Shown in pieces: positions 26,425 to 36,300 of a stretch of 58,837 nt of DNA; position 1 is the stretch's first letter, and the number at the start of each line of letters is the position of its first letter. The translations under genes and the position numbers were made by a program. Source of the DNA: an uncultured Saccharospirillaceae bacterium (GTDB lineage Bacteria; Bacteroidota; Bacteroidia; Flavobacteriales_D; CAJJDF01); NCBI GenBank assembly GCA_950054195.1, contig CATLPG010000015.1, positions 1 through 58,837 of the forward strand, given 5' to 3'. The notes below the pieces were generated by a model that did no database searches, was not told the DNA's origin, and saw only the letters and a list, made by a program, of their open reading frames with translations.

Positions 26425-26532
26425 AAGCAACTTAACTGAGGGAAGGACGTTATATATAAGCATAGGGTTTATATTGCAAAGTTGGTAAAGCTCACCAGCA
26501 CGTTTTATGTAGTTTGTCCTTCCCTTTGCTTT
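26424..26532 (+). ncRNA. Candidate structured RNA
   Basis: Two nested helices close a 109-base element: AAAGCAA (26424-26430) pairs with TTGCTTT (26526-26532), and GGGAAGGAC (26440-26448) pairs with GTCCTTCCC (26516-26524). Inside, ATATAA/TTATAT (26454-26459 and 26469-26474) and a TGGT/ACCA hairpin can form. No T tract follows, so it is not a simple terminator. The long closing helix with an internal bulge recalls small regulatory RNAs such as the 6S-Flavo class, which I cannot confirm by eye. It could instead be a 3' end or a leader of the next gene. Confidence 0.4.
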
Positions 26533-26596
26533 AACAAAACAAGTACTATTCATAACAGAATACCTCTTGTTAATACTAACTTTAAAACGATATAAG

Positions 26597-27130
26597 ATGA
26601 AAAGTTTAATTGTTACATCACTAGCAGCCGTAGCATTATTATTTTCTTGTAAGAAAATAGATAGCTACACACAGTTTAACATAGATTACGAAGTTGGAAT
26701 ACTCTTTCAGTCCGGAAGCCCAATAAGCGTTCCTTTTAACATTACTACTCCCCCTCAAGAAACAAACTCCTCTGGGAAGTTTCAAGCAAATGATACGGAG
26801 AAAGATAAAATTGAAGAAATCAGATTAACTAAAATGTATCTACAGGTTGAATCTCCATCAAATGCAGATTTTAGCTTCTTGGATGAAGTTGAAATATTTA
26901 TCGATGCTGACGGACTAAGCGAAATTAGCTTAGCTCATAAATACAACATTTCTAATAATATTGGCAGCTATTTGGAACTAGATGTTAACGAAAATGATTT
27001 TAAAGAGTACGTTAAAAAAGATGAATTCACATTAAGAGTACGTGCAGTTCAAGACGAACAAATTTTTCAAAACATCGAAGCAACTTGCTTTATGCGATTT
27101 TTTGTTGACGCCAAAATTCTTGGTGTTTAG
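26597..27130 (+). CDS. Lipoprotein of unknown function
   Basis: The start at 26597 gives a clean lipoprotein signal peptide (MKSLIVTSLAAVALLFSC, with the lipidated Cys in the LFSC box); an ATG 30 bases upstream would add a non-signal extension. The mature protein (about 160 residues) is acidic and beta-rich with no domain I recognise. It probably faces the periplasm or cell surface. It follows the candidate structured RNA, and a strong bidirectional terminator separates it from lolA. Confidence 0.85.
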   Translation: MKSLIVTSLAAVALLFSCKKIDSYTQFNIDYEVGILFQSGSPISVPFNITTPPQETNSSGKFQANDTEKDKIEEIRLTKMYLQVESPSNADFSFLDEVEIFIDADGLSEISLAHKYNISNNIGSYLELDVNENDFKEYVKKDEFTLRVRAVQDEQIFQNIEATCFMRFFVDAKILGV

Positions 27131-27153
27131 CACAACAAGTTACTACATAACAA

Positions 27154-27194
27154 AAAACACAAAGGCGATAGATTTTCTATCGCCTTTGTGTTTT
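27154..27194. terminator. Strong bidirectional terminator
   Basis: A 19-bp perfect stem (27154-27172 with 27176-27194) with a TTT loop has a GGCGATAGA core and A/T flanks that give a U tract in either direction. It lies between the convergent lipoprotein and lolA genes. Confidence 0.92.
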
Positions 27195-27215
27195 ATAAAT
27201 AAATATTATAAGGTT

Positions 27216-27884
27216 TTAGAATCTCATATCATTCTCTTCAATACCTGGATACTTAGAAGTATCAAACTTAAACTTATTATCAGCTATAGCTTGATTTCCT
27301 TTAAGTGACTTTATAGCGTACTCAATATTTACTGCGTCTCTTCCCTTCACAGAGATTTTAGCAATTTCGTTTTTAGCTTCGTCAACGTATAATGACACTG
27401 TGTGGAATTTAGATTTTTTAGGATTCTCTGGGAATAAACGGATCTCTTGAGTTTTAACACCTCCTATCGTTTTAAACCCTGCTAATTGATATTTAAATCC
27501 CTTTTCCCAAATAGTCAATAGTTTTGCTGGATTCATTACCTCTTCGTCTTCCTCTGCATCATCAGAAGATGTAATAGTAACAACGTTATCATCCTTTACA
27601 TACGTCCATACCGAACGTCCATCGCACACTACTTTATAATCTTCTGTATCGTATGCGTATTTATCTCCTTTTTTAAGCGCATTTCCCTTAATGGTTTCAT
27701 TCACACCATCACCTTTAAGCTTTACAATAAAATCAATATCAATGGTGTTATACGATTTATATTTCGTGTTCAACTTTTCTAAGATAGCCTTAGCTTTTGG
27801 ATCTTTTTCTTTAAATGTTTCTTGTGCTATACCTACTTGGGTTAGCAAAAGCATAGACGTTAATATGGTAACTATATTTTTCAT
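27216..27884 (-). CDS. lolA: LolA-like outer-membrane lipoprotein carrier
   Basis: A 222-residue periplasmic protein. It has a signal peptide (to about residue 20, ending near GIAQ), then a LolA/LolB-type half-barrel: AKAILEKLNTKYKSYNTIDIDF at the start and LKKGDKYAYDTEDYKVVCDG in the middle. LolA carries lipoproteins from the inner membrane to the outer membrane. The window holds many lipoproteins that would need it. The gene lies 92 bases after ftsK on the same strand, an order common in Bacteroidota. Annotation as LolA is by fold and context; the family is divergent in this phylum. Confidence 0.88.
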   Translation of the reverse strand: MKNIVTILTSMLLLTQVGIAQETFKEKDPKAKAILEKLNTKYKSYNTIDIDFIVKLKGDGVNETIKGNALKKGDKYAYDTEDYKVVCDGRSVWTYVKDDNVVTITSSDDAEEDEEVMNPAKLLTIWEKGFKYQLAGFKTIGGVKTQEIRLFPENPKKSKFHTVSLYVDEAKNEIAKISVKGRDAVNIEYAIKSLKGNQAIADNKFKFDTSKYPGIEENDMRF

Positions 27885-27976
27885 AATACTGTATTTTCTT
27901 TTATCTATCTAAATCAAATATAAAGCCAAAGTTTGGGAAGCCCTCAAAAATAACAAAAGTATAACCTAATATTTTG

Positions 27977-30394
27977 TTAATTGTTCAAAAGCTGATCAAG
28001 AGTTGCTTCATCAGGAACGAGAACTTTTCTTGCCTTGCTACCTTCAAAAGGACCAATAATTCCTGCCGACTCTAACTGATCTACAATTCTTCCTGCTCTA
28101 TTATAACCTAATTTCAACTTTCTTTGCAGCAACGATGCCGATCCTTGCTGATGAATAACAATAATTCGTGCTGCTTCCTCAAACAAATCATCTCTATCTT
28201 CATCATCCAATGCTCCCGTTTGCGAAGATGATTCATCAATATATTCTGGAAGCAACAAAGCACTCGGGTATGCCCTTTGATCTCCAATAAAATCACAAAT
28301 CTGTTCTACTTCGGGTGTATCTACGAATCCACACTGTAAACGAATAATATCGCTACCTGTAGAATAAATCATATCTCCTCGTCCAATTAATTGATCTGCA
28401 CCTCCTGTATCTAAAATCGTTCTACTATCTATCTTAGAAGTTACTCTAAAGGCTATTCTTCCAGGGAAGTTCGCTTTAATAATACCTGTAATTACATTTA
28501 CAGAAGGTCGTTGAGTAGCAACAATTAAATGTATACCGATTGCTCTTGCCAGCTGAGCAATTCTAGCAATAGGCGTTTCTACTTCCTTACCAGCAGTCAT
28601 AATTAAATCGGCAAACTCATCAATTACAAGTACAATATAAGGCAAATATCGATGTCCTTTTTCAGGGTTTAACCTTCGCTGAACAAACTTTTTATTGTAC
28701 TCTTTGATATTACGGACTTGCGCCTCTTTTAGCAAGTCGTAACGTGCATCCATTTCAATACACAAGGAGTTAAGTGTAGTAACAACTTTGCTCGTATCGG
28801 TAATAATCGCCTCTTCTTCATCTGGTAGTTTAGCTAAAAAGTGTCGTTCTATTTTATTAAATAGCGTTAATTCCACCTTTTTAGGATCTACAAGTACAAA
28901 TTTAACTTGAGAAGGATGCTTTTTATAAAGGATAGAAACCAAAATAGCATTTAGTCCAACCGATTTACCTTGACCAGTAGCTCCCGCCATTAATAAGTGA
29001 GGCATTTTTGTTAAATCTGCAATAAAGGTTTCGTTGGAAATAGTTTTTCCTAATGCTACAGGCAACTCATAATCTGAATTTTGGAATTTATCTGAACTGA
29101 TTAAAGCTTTCATCGAAACCACCTGAGGCTTTGAATTTGGTACTTCAATACCTATTGTTCCTTTTCCTGGTATCGGTGCAATAATACGAATTCCAAGCGC
29201 AGCTAAACTCAAGGCAATATCATCTTCTAAGTTTTTAATCTTAGAAATTCGAACACCAGGTGCTGGAACTACTTCGTAAAGCGTAACTGTAGGACCAACG
29301 GTAGCCTTAATTTTTTGAATTTCGATCTTATAATTAAGAAGCGTTTCTACAATTCTATTTTTCTTCTCTTCGAGTTCAGATTTATCTACACTTATAGAAG
29401 AATCCCCTCCATGAGCATCAAGCAAATCAATAGTTGGCAATTGATAGGATGACAAATCCAGCGATGGATCATACTCCCCGAACTCTTTTACCTTATGATT
29501 AATTTCATCATCTGATAACGAATGTTCTTCTTCCTTTACTACCTCAATTTCAAAATCCTCTCCATCATCAGAAGCATTTTCTTTGATAGAATTGGTAATA
29601 GCTAATTCTTCTTCTACTATCTCTTCTTCCTCTTCCTCATCTGAAGTACTAAACTCTACAGTTTCTACTGGCTTTTCTTCAATAATCTCCTCTTCTTTAA
29701 TGGTATTAACAATTTTAACATCAACCATTCCTTTTGCTTGAGGCTCTTCCTCCTTCCCTACTTTATCTTTGGAAACATTGACTTTACTAGTTATAGCACC
29801 AACTAATTTCTTAACCCAAGAGAAAGAAGTATTAAATAATACAGTTGTAATAATAAAAAAGGTAAATATGAGTAAAAAGAAAGCTCCTATTTGCCCAAAT
29901 GAATCTATAAACCACGAATTAATTGAATAGCCAAAGTTTCCTCCCATGAATAAATAGGATGATCTAAACCAGTATCCAAAAAATATCGAACCAAATACCA
30001 GTGTTACAATTGAAACTTTAAGCGTTTTAGCTAATGGAAGCAAGTTCTTTTCAAAAACTAATCTTGTTGCTAATAAAAAAAGTACAAATGGAAATATGAA
30101 CGACATAATACCAAAGCCATTATAAACCAATCGATGAGAAGTAATTGCTCCTAATTTACCTAACCAATTGCTAATTTCAACTCCTTCTTGCTTCGTAAAT
30201 ACAAATGAAAAGAAATTTGCTCCATCTACTTTATCTTGGTCTAATTGCCAAGTGGATAAATAAGAGAGAAAAGAGATAAATAAGTAAATAGCCAGCAACC
30301 CTAACACTAAACCCAACCCTCTACGGTTTCTCTCCGTATTAATAGTAACAGGTTTCTTACTTTTTTTTGCTTTTGCTGGTTTCTTTTTTGCCAT
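27977..30394 (-). CDS. ftsK: DNA translocase FtsK
   Basis: An 805-residue septal DNA pump. It has a Lys-rich N-terminus, four membrane segments (about residues 27-190), and a strongly acidic linker (about 210-310, with runs of Glu). The motor domain has Walker A GATGQGKSVG near residue 468 and Walker B VLVIDEFADL near 588. The C-terminal gamma winged helix (SLLQRKLKLGYNRAGRIVDQ) reads DNA polarity. It uses ATP to move chromosome ends through the closing septum and to activate XerCD dimer resolution. Length and order are normal for the phylum. It is divergent from the lipoprotein at 30554. Confidence 0.97.
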   Translation of the reverse strand: MAKKKPAKAKKSKKPVTINTERNRRGLGLVLGLLAIYLFISFLSYLSTWQLDQDKVDGANFFSFVFTKQEGVEISNWLGKLGAITSHRLVYNGFGIMSFIFPFVLFLLATRLVFEKNLLPLAKTLKVSIVTLVFGSIFFGYWFRSSYLFMGGNFGYSINSWFIDSFGQIGAFFLLIFTFFIITTVLFNTSFSWVKKLVGAITSKVNVSKDKVGKEEEPQAKGMVDVKIVNTIKEEEIIEEKPVETVEFSTSDEEEEEEIVEEELAITNSIKENASDDGEDFEIEVVKEEEHSLSDDEINHKVKEFGEYDPSLDLSSYQLPTIDLLDAHGGDSSISVDKSELEEKKNRIVETLLNYKIEIQKIKATVGPTVTLYEVVPAPGVRISKIKNLEDDIALSLAALGIRIIAPIPGKGTIGIEVPNSKPQVVSMKALISSDKFQNSDYELPVALGKTISNETFIADLTKMPHLLMAGATGQGKSVGLNAILVSILYKKHPSQVKFVLVDPKKVELTLFNKIERHFLAKLPDEEEAIITDTSKVVTTLNSLCIEMDARYDLLKEAQVRNIKEYNKKFVQRRLNPEKGHRYLPYIVLVIDEFADLIMTAGKEVETPIARIAQLARAIGIHLIVATQRPSVNVITGIIKANFPGRIAFRVTSKIDSRTILDTGGADQLIGRGDMIYSTGSDIIRLQCGFVDTPEVEQICDFIGDQRAYPSALLLPEYIDESSSQTGALDDEDRDDLFEEAARIIVIHQQGSASLLQRKLKLGYNRAGRIVDQLESAGIIGPFEGSKARKVLVPDEATLDQLLNN

Positions 30395-30553
30395 AAAGGA
30401 GTTGTGCTAACACAAAAATACTAGAATTTATGAATAACGCATTTTTAGAAAACAATGTTTTGTGTAAAATCAAGATATTCTAGCTTTAAAATAATGAAAA
30501 ATACACGGTTGACCTCAGCAATCAATTGAAATAACCTTATATTTAAAAATTAA

Positions 30554-32155
30554 ATGTACAAGAACCAATCAAAATATATTCTTCATAAGTTAAGTGGTTA
30601 TGCTTTACATTTTCTGTTAATAGCTACAATATTGGTTAGTTGTAAAAGAAAAGAAGAAACTACTTGGGATATTGATGTACAAGCTCCAATCGCTAACACA
30701 TCATTAACTTTATCTAATTTGATTCCAGACTCATTACTAACCACAAACCCTGATAATAGTGTTACAATTGTTTACCAGAGAACAATAGATGCACTCAATA
30801 ACGGTGAGTTTTTTGAAATTCCTGCGGATACTACAATAGATTTTTTCAACTTTAATTTTGCAAATCCAATAGCCTTTGATCCAGGTGATCAATTTCCTAC
30901 TATAAACTCAAACATTGATTTAGAGTATAACGACTCCAAGCTTACTGAAATGGTTGTAGAGTCGGGAAAAGTAAAATACAAGGTAACCAGTAATGTAGAT
31001 GAAAACATCATCTTAGAAACATTTATCCCAGGCTCGTTTGATAAGTTTGGAAATCCTTTTAAGCAAACCATTATCGTTCCTGGTAAGTTAGCTAACACTC
31101 CAGGTGTTATAGAAAGTGAATTTGACTTAAACGGCTACTCCTTTGATTTAACTGGAACTGGAGGCACTAGCTATAGTATTATTGAAGTAGAAAACAACAT
31201 AAAAATAGATCCAAACGGAAGTACTGTGCTGGTTTCATCTCAAGACACTATTTTTATCGAATCAATTGTTACCAACATAAAACCGATCGCTGTGAAAGGA
31301 TACCTCGGACAGTCCTCTATTGAAGAAACTGATAAAGCTGGAATTGATTTTTTTGATCTTATAAAGGATGGTTCTATTGATTTAGAACAAGTCAACCTAT
31401 CACTAGAGTTAAATAATTACACTGGAACAGACTTACAATTTAAGCTTGAAAATTTAGTAGCTCATAGAGGTTTAAACAGCGTTGCTTTAAATCATCAAAT
31501 TATAAATCAACAGCTCAATTTTTCAAGAGCAACAATAGTTAACAATAATGTAATACCTACAGTTAAATCATTTTTATTAGATAATAACAACTCAAACATT
31601 GATGAGTTTATTGAACTATTAGTAGATAGTATAGGGTATGAAATAGCTATTGATGTTAATCCTCTTGGTGATATATCTGGTGGAAATGATTTTTTGTTTG
31701 CTGATAGAACATTTGAATTAGGCTTAAATATAAATATTCCACTTTCTATTATAGCCAATAACTTAACATTAGTTGATACGGTTGATTTAAACATAACGGA
31801 TAATTATTTAAACGAGGGAACATTTAACTTAATCGCAGAAAACAGCTTCCCTTTTGATGCATCCATTCAATTTTACACGATAGATGAAAATCTAAACATC
31901 ACAGATTCTTTATTTGATAATGCAGTTATTTATGCTGGAATAACTAATGGGAATGGGTTGGTTGATCAACCACAAAAAACCACTCTTACAAGTACTATTC
32001 CTCTAGAGAAAATGAATACAATTAACGAAACAGAGAAACTTATTGTTAAAGCCGTATTTAATACTACAGGCTCGTCATTTGTAAATTTATATAATCATTA
32101 CTCACTGGATTTGTTATTAACTGGAGACTTTAATGCCACAGCCAAAATTAAATAA
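30554..32155 (+). CDS. Large lipoprotein of unknown function
   Basis: A 533-residue protein with a hydrophobic N-terminal segment ending in TILVSC, a lipoprotein signal with Cys near residue 30. The rest is beta-rich and Asn/Asp-rich with no motif I recognise, resembling uncharacterised Bacteroidota surface lipoproteins. The next gene, an outer-membrane barrel, begins 23 bases before its end, so the two are coupled. A lipoprotein-barrel complex at the outer membrane is a reasonable inference. Confidence 0.85.
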   Translation: MYKNQSKYILHKLSGYALHFLLIATILVSCKRKEETTWDIDVQAPIANTSLTLSNLIPDSLLTTNPDNSVTIVYQRTIDALNNGEFFEIPADTTIDFFNFNFANPIAFDPGDQFPTINSNIDLEYNDSKLTEMVVESGKVKYKVTSNVDENIILETFIPGSFDKFGNPFKQTIIVPGKLANTPGVIESEFDLNGYSFDLTGTGGTSYSIIEVENNIKIDPNGSTVLVSSQDTIFIESIVTNIKPIAVKGYLGQSSIEETDKAGIDFFDLIKDGSIDLEQVNLSLELNNYTGTDLQFKLENLVAHRGLNSVALNHQIINQQLNFSRATIVNNNVIPTVKSFLLDNNNSNIDEFIELLVDSIGYEIAIDVNPLGDISGGNDFLFADRTFELGLNINIPLSIIANNLTLVDTVDLNITDNYLNEGTFNLIAENSFPFDASIQFYTIDENLNITDSLFDNAVIYAGITNGNGLVDQPQKTTLTSTIPLEKMNTINETEKLIVKAVFNTTGSSFVNLYNHYSLDLLLTGDFNATAKIK

Positions 32156-33335
32156 ACACATACCAACTATTTTAGCTCTATCAGTGGTAATATTACTTTC
32201 TTGCACTACCTATGGTCAAAATAGAAATGAGCTTACGGTAAACGGCTTTGCAGGGTACGGCTCTAATGCACTTAATAATGAGTTTATGAATAAGCTTGTT
32301 TTAGGTGGAAATATATCTAATAGTTTAAAAGATCAAACATTAAATCACACAAACAAATACAACAGAATTGGGGCTGATTTAACCTATGAGGTCTACTTTA
32401 AAAATTACAGTGACACACTGTTTGATAACGCACCTAATTGGAGACTTTATTTTGGTTTAGGCTCCTATACTCAATACAGCTCAACCTTTACCAGAGACTT
32501 GTACAAAACCATATTTTATGGTAATAAAGTTTTCGGAGATCAAGAAGCTTCTATTGGGGGCAGTCAGTTTTTTTTACTTGATTTTAAAAAAATAACGATA
32601 GGGTTTACCCATATAAAACATAAGCTAAGCATTGGTTTATCTGTTGTTAGTGGAAATAATTTAGAGCAATTACATTTAAAAAAGGGAACGTTTAAAACAC
32701 AGAATAATGGAGCATCTATTTTAATTAATACTGATGCAACCTACCTCAAGTCCGATTCATTAGGAGGCGGGTACTTAAGCTTTAGTGGCATTGGATCAAC
32801 AATTGACATCATCAAAGAATTTAAATTTGCTGATGTAGCAATTAAAAACCTAGGGTTTGCTACTTGGAAGAGAAACCCATCTTACAACAAGGTAATATTG
32901 AAAGACTACACATTTGAGGGGTTTAGAATTGATGATATAACTGATACTGAGGATTTCTCTTTTCAAAACACGTTTGATACAGTTATCCAAGAAAATCAAA
33001 GCAAATCTTTCACAAGGCTACTCCCTTTTGAGTTTTTAATTATAAGTAAAGATCATTTCAACAGAAAAATTGAACCAATGTACGGGTTTAGATCAAGAGC
33101 TTTTTCAAACTATCATCCGTATCAGTATATTGGATTAACACTTCGTCCTTTTAGTCACTTTCAGGTATCATCGGCCATAAGTTATGGGGGATATACTACT
33201 TTTGAAGGAAAACTGTGGTTAAGTCTTTATGGTAAAAACTACCAAACTAGCGTTGGTACGGATAATTTATACGGACTTATTAGTAAAAATGGCTTTGGAA
33301 ACAGTGTTTTATTTTCTTTATCAGTGTTCCTTTAA
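32133..33335 (+). CDS. Outer-membrane beta-barrel protein (DUF5723-like)
   Basis: A 400-residue protein with a signal peptide (core ILALSVVILLS, cleavage near YGQ). It continues as amphipathic beta strands with aromatic residues at the ends, and the last residue is aromatic-hydrophobic (LFSLSVFL), as in barrels inserted by BamA. It resembles the DUF5723 group of Bacteroidota, but I am not certain. The start overlaps the lipoprotein gene by 23 bases. Function unknown. Confidence 0.78.
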   Translation: MPQPKLNKHIPTILALSVVILLSCTTYGQNRNELTVNGFAGYGSNALNNEFMNKLVLGGNISNSLKDQTLNHTNKYNRIGADLTYEVYFKNYSDTLFDNAPNWRLYFGLGSYTQYSSTFTRDLYKTIFYGNKVFGDQEASIGGSQFFLLDFKKITIGFTHIKHKLSIGLSVVSGNNLEQLHLKKGTFKTQNNGASILINTDATYLKSDSLGGGYLSFSGIGSTIDIIKEFKFADVAIKNLGFATWKRNPSYNKVILKDYTFEGFRIDDITDTEDFSFQNTFDTVIQENQSKSFTRLLPFEFLIISKDHFNRKIEPMYGFRSRAFSNYHPYQYIGLTLRPFSHFQVSSAISYGGYTTFEGKLWLSLYGKNYQTSVGTDNLYGLISKNGFGNSVLFSLSVFL

Positions 33336-33354
33336 GCCTACCTGATTAGGTTAA
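33332..33354. terminator. Weak hairpin covering two convergent stop codons
   Basis: TTAAGCCTA (33332-33340) pairs with TAGGTTAA (33347-33354) with one bulged base and a CCTGAT loop. It contains both convergent stop codons (33333-33335 and 33338-33340). The stem is short and no T tract follows. Confidence 0.35.
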
Positions 33355-36300
33355 CACTTCCTATAGTCGTTTTATTATCTGGCCCTTGATCGGTAATTTT
33401 CATTACCCAAATATAAACTCCTTCTGGACAAAGCACATTATCATGTGTACCATCCCATGAATCTCCCTCTTCTACTTTAGACCAAATAAGCTCTCCCCAT
33501 CTATTAAATACTTCAAACGAATAAGTAATATCAGTTAAACCAGAACCACTAATCGTAAACACTTCATTTTTATTATCCTCATCTGGAGTAAAGGTATTCG
33601 GCACGAAAAAGATTAAATCATTTTCTATTATCACATCATGACAAGTAGAATCAGAACAACCTTGTGTATTTTCTGCTAATAAACAAGTTGTATAGGTACC
33701 TGCCTGTAAATTCGGATATTCATAAACAAAAACTGTTCCTGTACCTTCTTCAACACCTTCTACAAACCATGTAAAATTAGTTGCATTAGAAGATTGCTCC
33801 ACGTGTACGATCTCTGGGTTTAATATAGTTGTTGTTGGAGGAGTGCTCGTAAAATCAGAAATTACTGGTAACGGTCCATTAACAACAAAATTTGTATCAA
33901 ATGTACATCCGTTATCATCTGTTACCGTTAAAGAATAATTACCTGCACATGCTCCTGTTGCTACATTTGTAGTATTTCCAGCTAATGTTCCAGACCAAGC
34001 ATAGTTTGGAGTTGTTGCTATACTACCTCCAATAACTGTAGCTGTTATTTCACCATCGCAAGTATTATAACACAATGGATCAACCACATTTAAAGTTGCA
34101 TACATCCTAACTGGCTCTTGAATGGTTACGGTTGTATCAAACGTACAACCACTAGCATCTGCAACACTAACATTATATGTTCCTGCTGCAATATTATTAA
34201 ACACTGCTGTTGATTGAGGTCCGCTACCTATATCGTAAGCGTATGGAGCTACACCTCCAGTAGCTGAAAGTGTTATTCTTCCGCTGTTATCACCATTACA
34301 GATCAGGTCAACAGTAACTACTGAAACATTAATTCCTGCTGATTGTTCTAAAGAATCTTGCTGGGTAATTTGACATGCTGTTCCATCCTCTACCCATAAA
34401 TCATACACACCTGCAGTTAAGCCAGTAAAAACAGGATTTGTAGAAGTTGTTGCACCTCCATCTATACTATAATTAAAGGTTGGTGTACCTCCTGTAACAA
34501 CAAATTCAATTTCTCCGTTAGGATTACCACATGTTGGATCAGTTTTATTTACAGTGAAAGAAAATCCACTCGCTCCTAACGTAAACGTAGTATCCTTTGA
34601 ACACATCCCTACAGAATCATAAACACTTACTGTATATGAACCTGATGAAAGTGCTGTTAAATCTTCAGTTGTTCCATTAGCACCCCAATCGTATCCAAAA
34701 TTTCCAGAACCTCCTGCGACTGTGATATCAATTGCCCCATCAGAAGCACCACATGTAGGATCCGTAACTACTGCTGATATCGTAAAATTACAACAACTTT
34801 GAGCTAAAGTAGCCGTTCCTGTTTCTATACAACTTGCAGCATCCCTTACAGATAAATTATATGTTCCAGCCCCTAAATTAATAATGGAATCTGTTAACAC
34901 ATAAGTTGCTCCATTATCGGTACTATATTCTAGTGGTGCTGTACCACCAGTTACATCAAACTTAATTGAACCGTCTGTATTTCCACAAGTTGGGTCAATA
35001 GTTGTTGTTGTAAATATAAATGCATTGGAACTGATTGATATGGTAGTATCACGACTACACATTTGACCAGAATCATAAACAGTTACTTGGTAAGTTCCAG
35101 ATGGCAATGCAGTTAAATCTTCAGTAGTTCCATTTACTCCCCAATCGTATGAATAAGGACCTGTACCATTATTTACAGTTATATCAATGGCACCATCAGA
35201 AGCACCACAAGAAGGGTTTGTTACTGCTGCTGAAAGGGTGAAATTACAGCAAACAGGTAATACAGTAATATTAGCAGTATTTGTTTCAGTTACACAGTTG
35301 TGTTGATCGGTAGCAGATAACGTATATGATACGTCAGCTGTTGGACAAATATTTGGGTTTAGAATGTTAGGATCTGAGAGTCCTGTGGTTGGTGTCCAAG
35401 TAAAATCTGCTGGGTAACTAATTTCTGGATCATCAAAAGAAATTTCCCAACCATTCAAGAATCCAGTTGCAAAGTTACCTGCACCAGCGATCTTAATATT
35501 CCATACCCCATTAGGATCACATCCATTTAAGTTACTAAATGGTTCAGCTGGAGCAAATGTTCCTGTGTAAGGCGAAGAACCCGTTGATATAGCTGCTCCT
35601 CCAACGTCAAAACACATATTTGTTATGGTGTTCCCTGTTAAATCACCAACATTGACTAGGTTTATACTGCTTCCTCCCGGGCATTCAAGAATTATTTCTG
35701 CTCCTGACAAGTCAATTGAGCTTGGAGGAAAACCACCAAATCCACTAATCGTAATTCCTGTTAAACATACAGAAGTGATTGAATTTGTAGTTAAAGCTGT
35801 GGTATTAAGATCAGTAATATTAATGTTCATATCTGCCTCAAACGAAGCTCCAATACCTCCTACTGCGTCAATTTCAGCATTTTCATACGTTGGTGTTTTT
35901 GCCGGACTTGTTATTACTTTTGCTTCTCCGTTAAGATCAATACATTCTCCAGCACAAATGGAGGTATCACCTCCTGCATTTACCACAACATTAGGCAATC
36001 GAACTGGTACAGTAATAGATTCTGTACAAGTACTCGTGCCATTTGTAATTTGAGCTGTATAGGTTTGATTAGCAGTTATACATTCTGGTGTTGGGTGATC
36101 TCCACCTCCAGAACCTACTGGATAACTATAACTATCGTGCAACCAGGTTATTTGAGCACTAGGATCATTTAATGTGATTTGAACATTATCGAGGCCCCAA
36201 TGGTCGTATTCTGGTCCTGTAACATCGTCTTGATGCCATTGAATCATTGTATTAGTTGTTTGAGCTCCAGGTGGAATAGTTACGCAGTAATTATTCCAGT

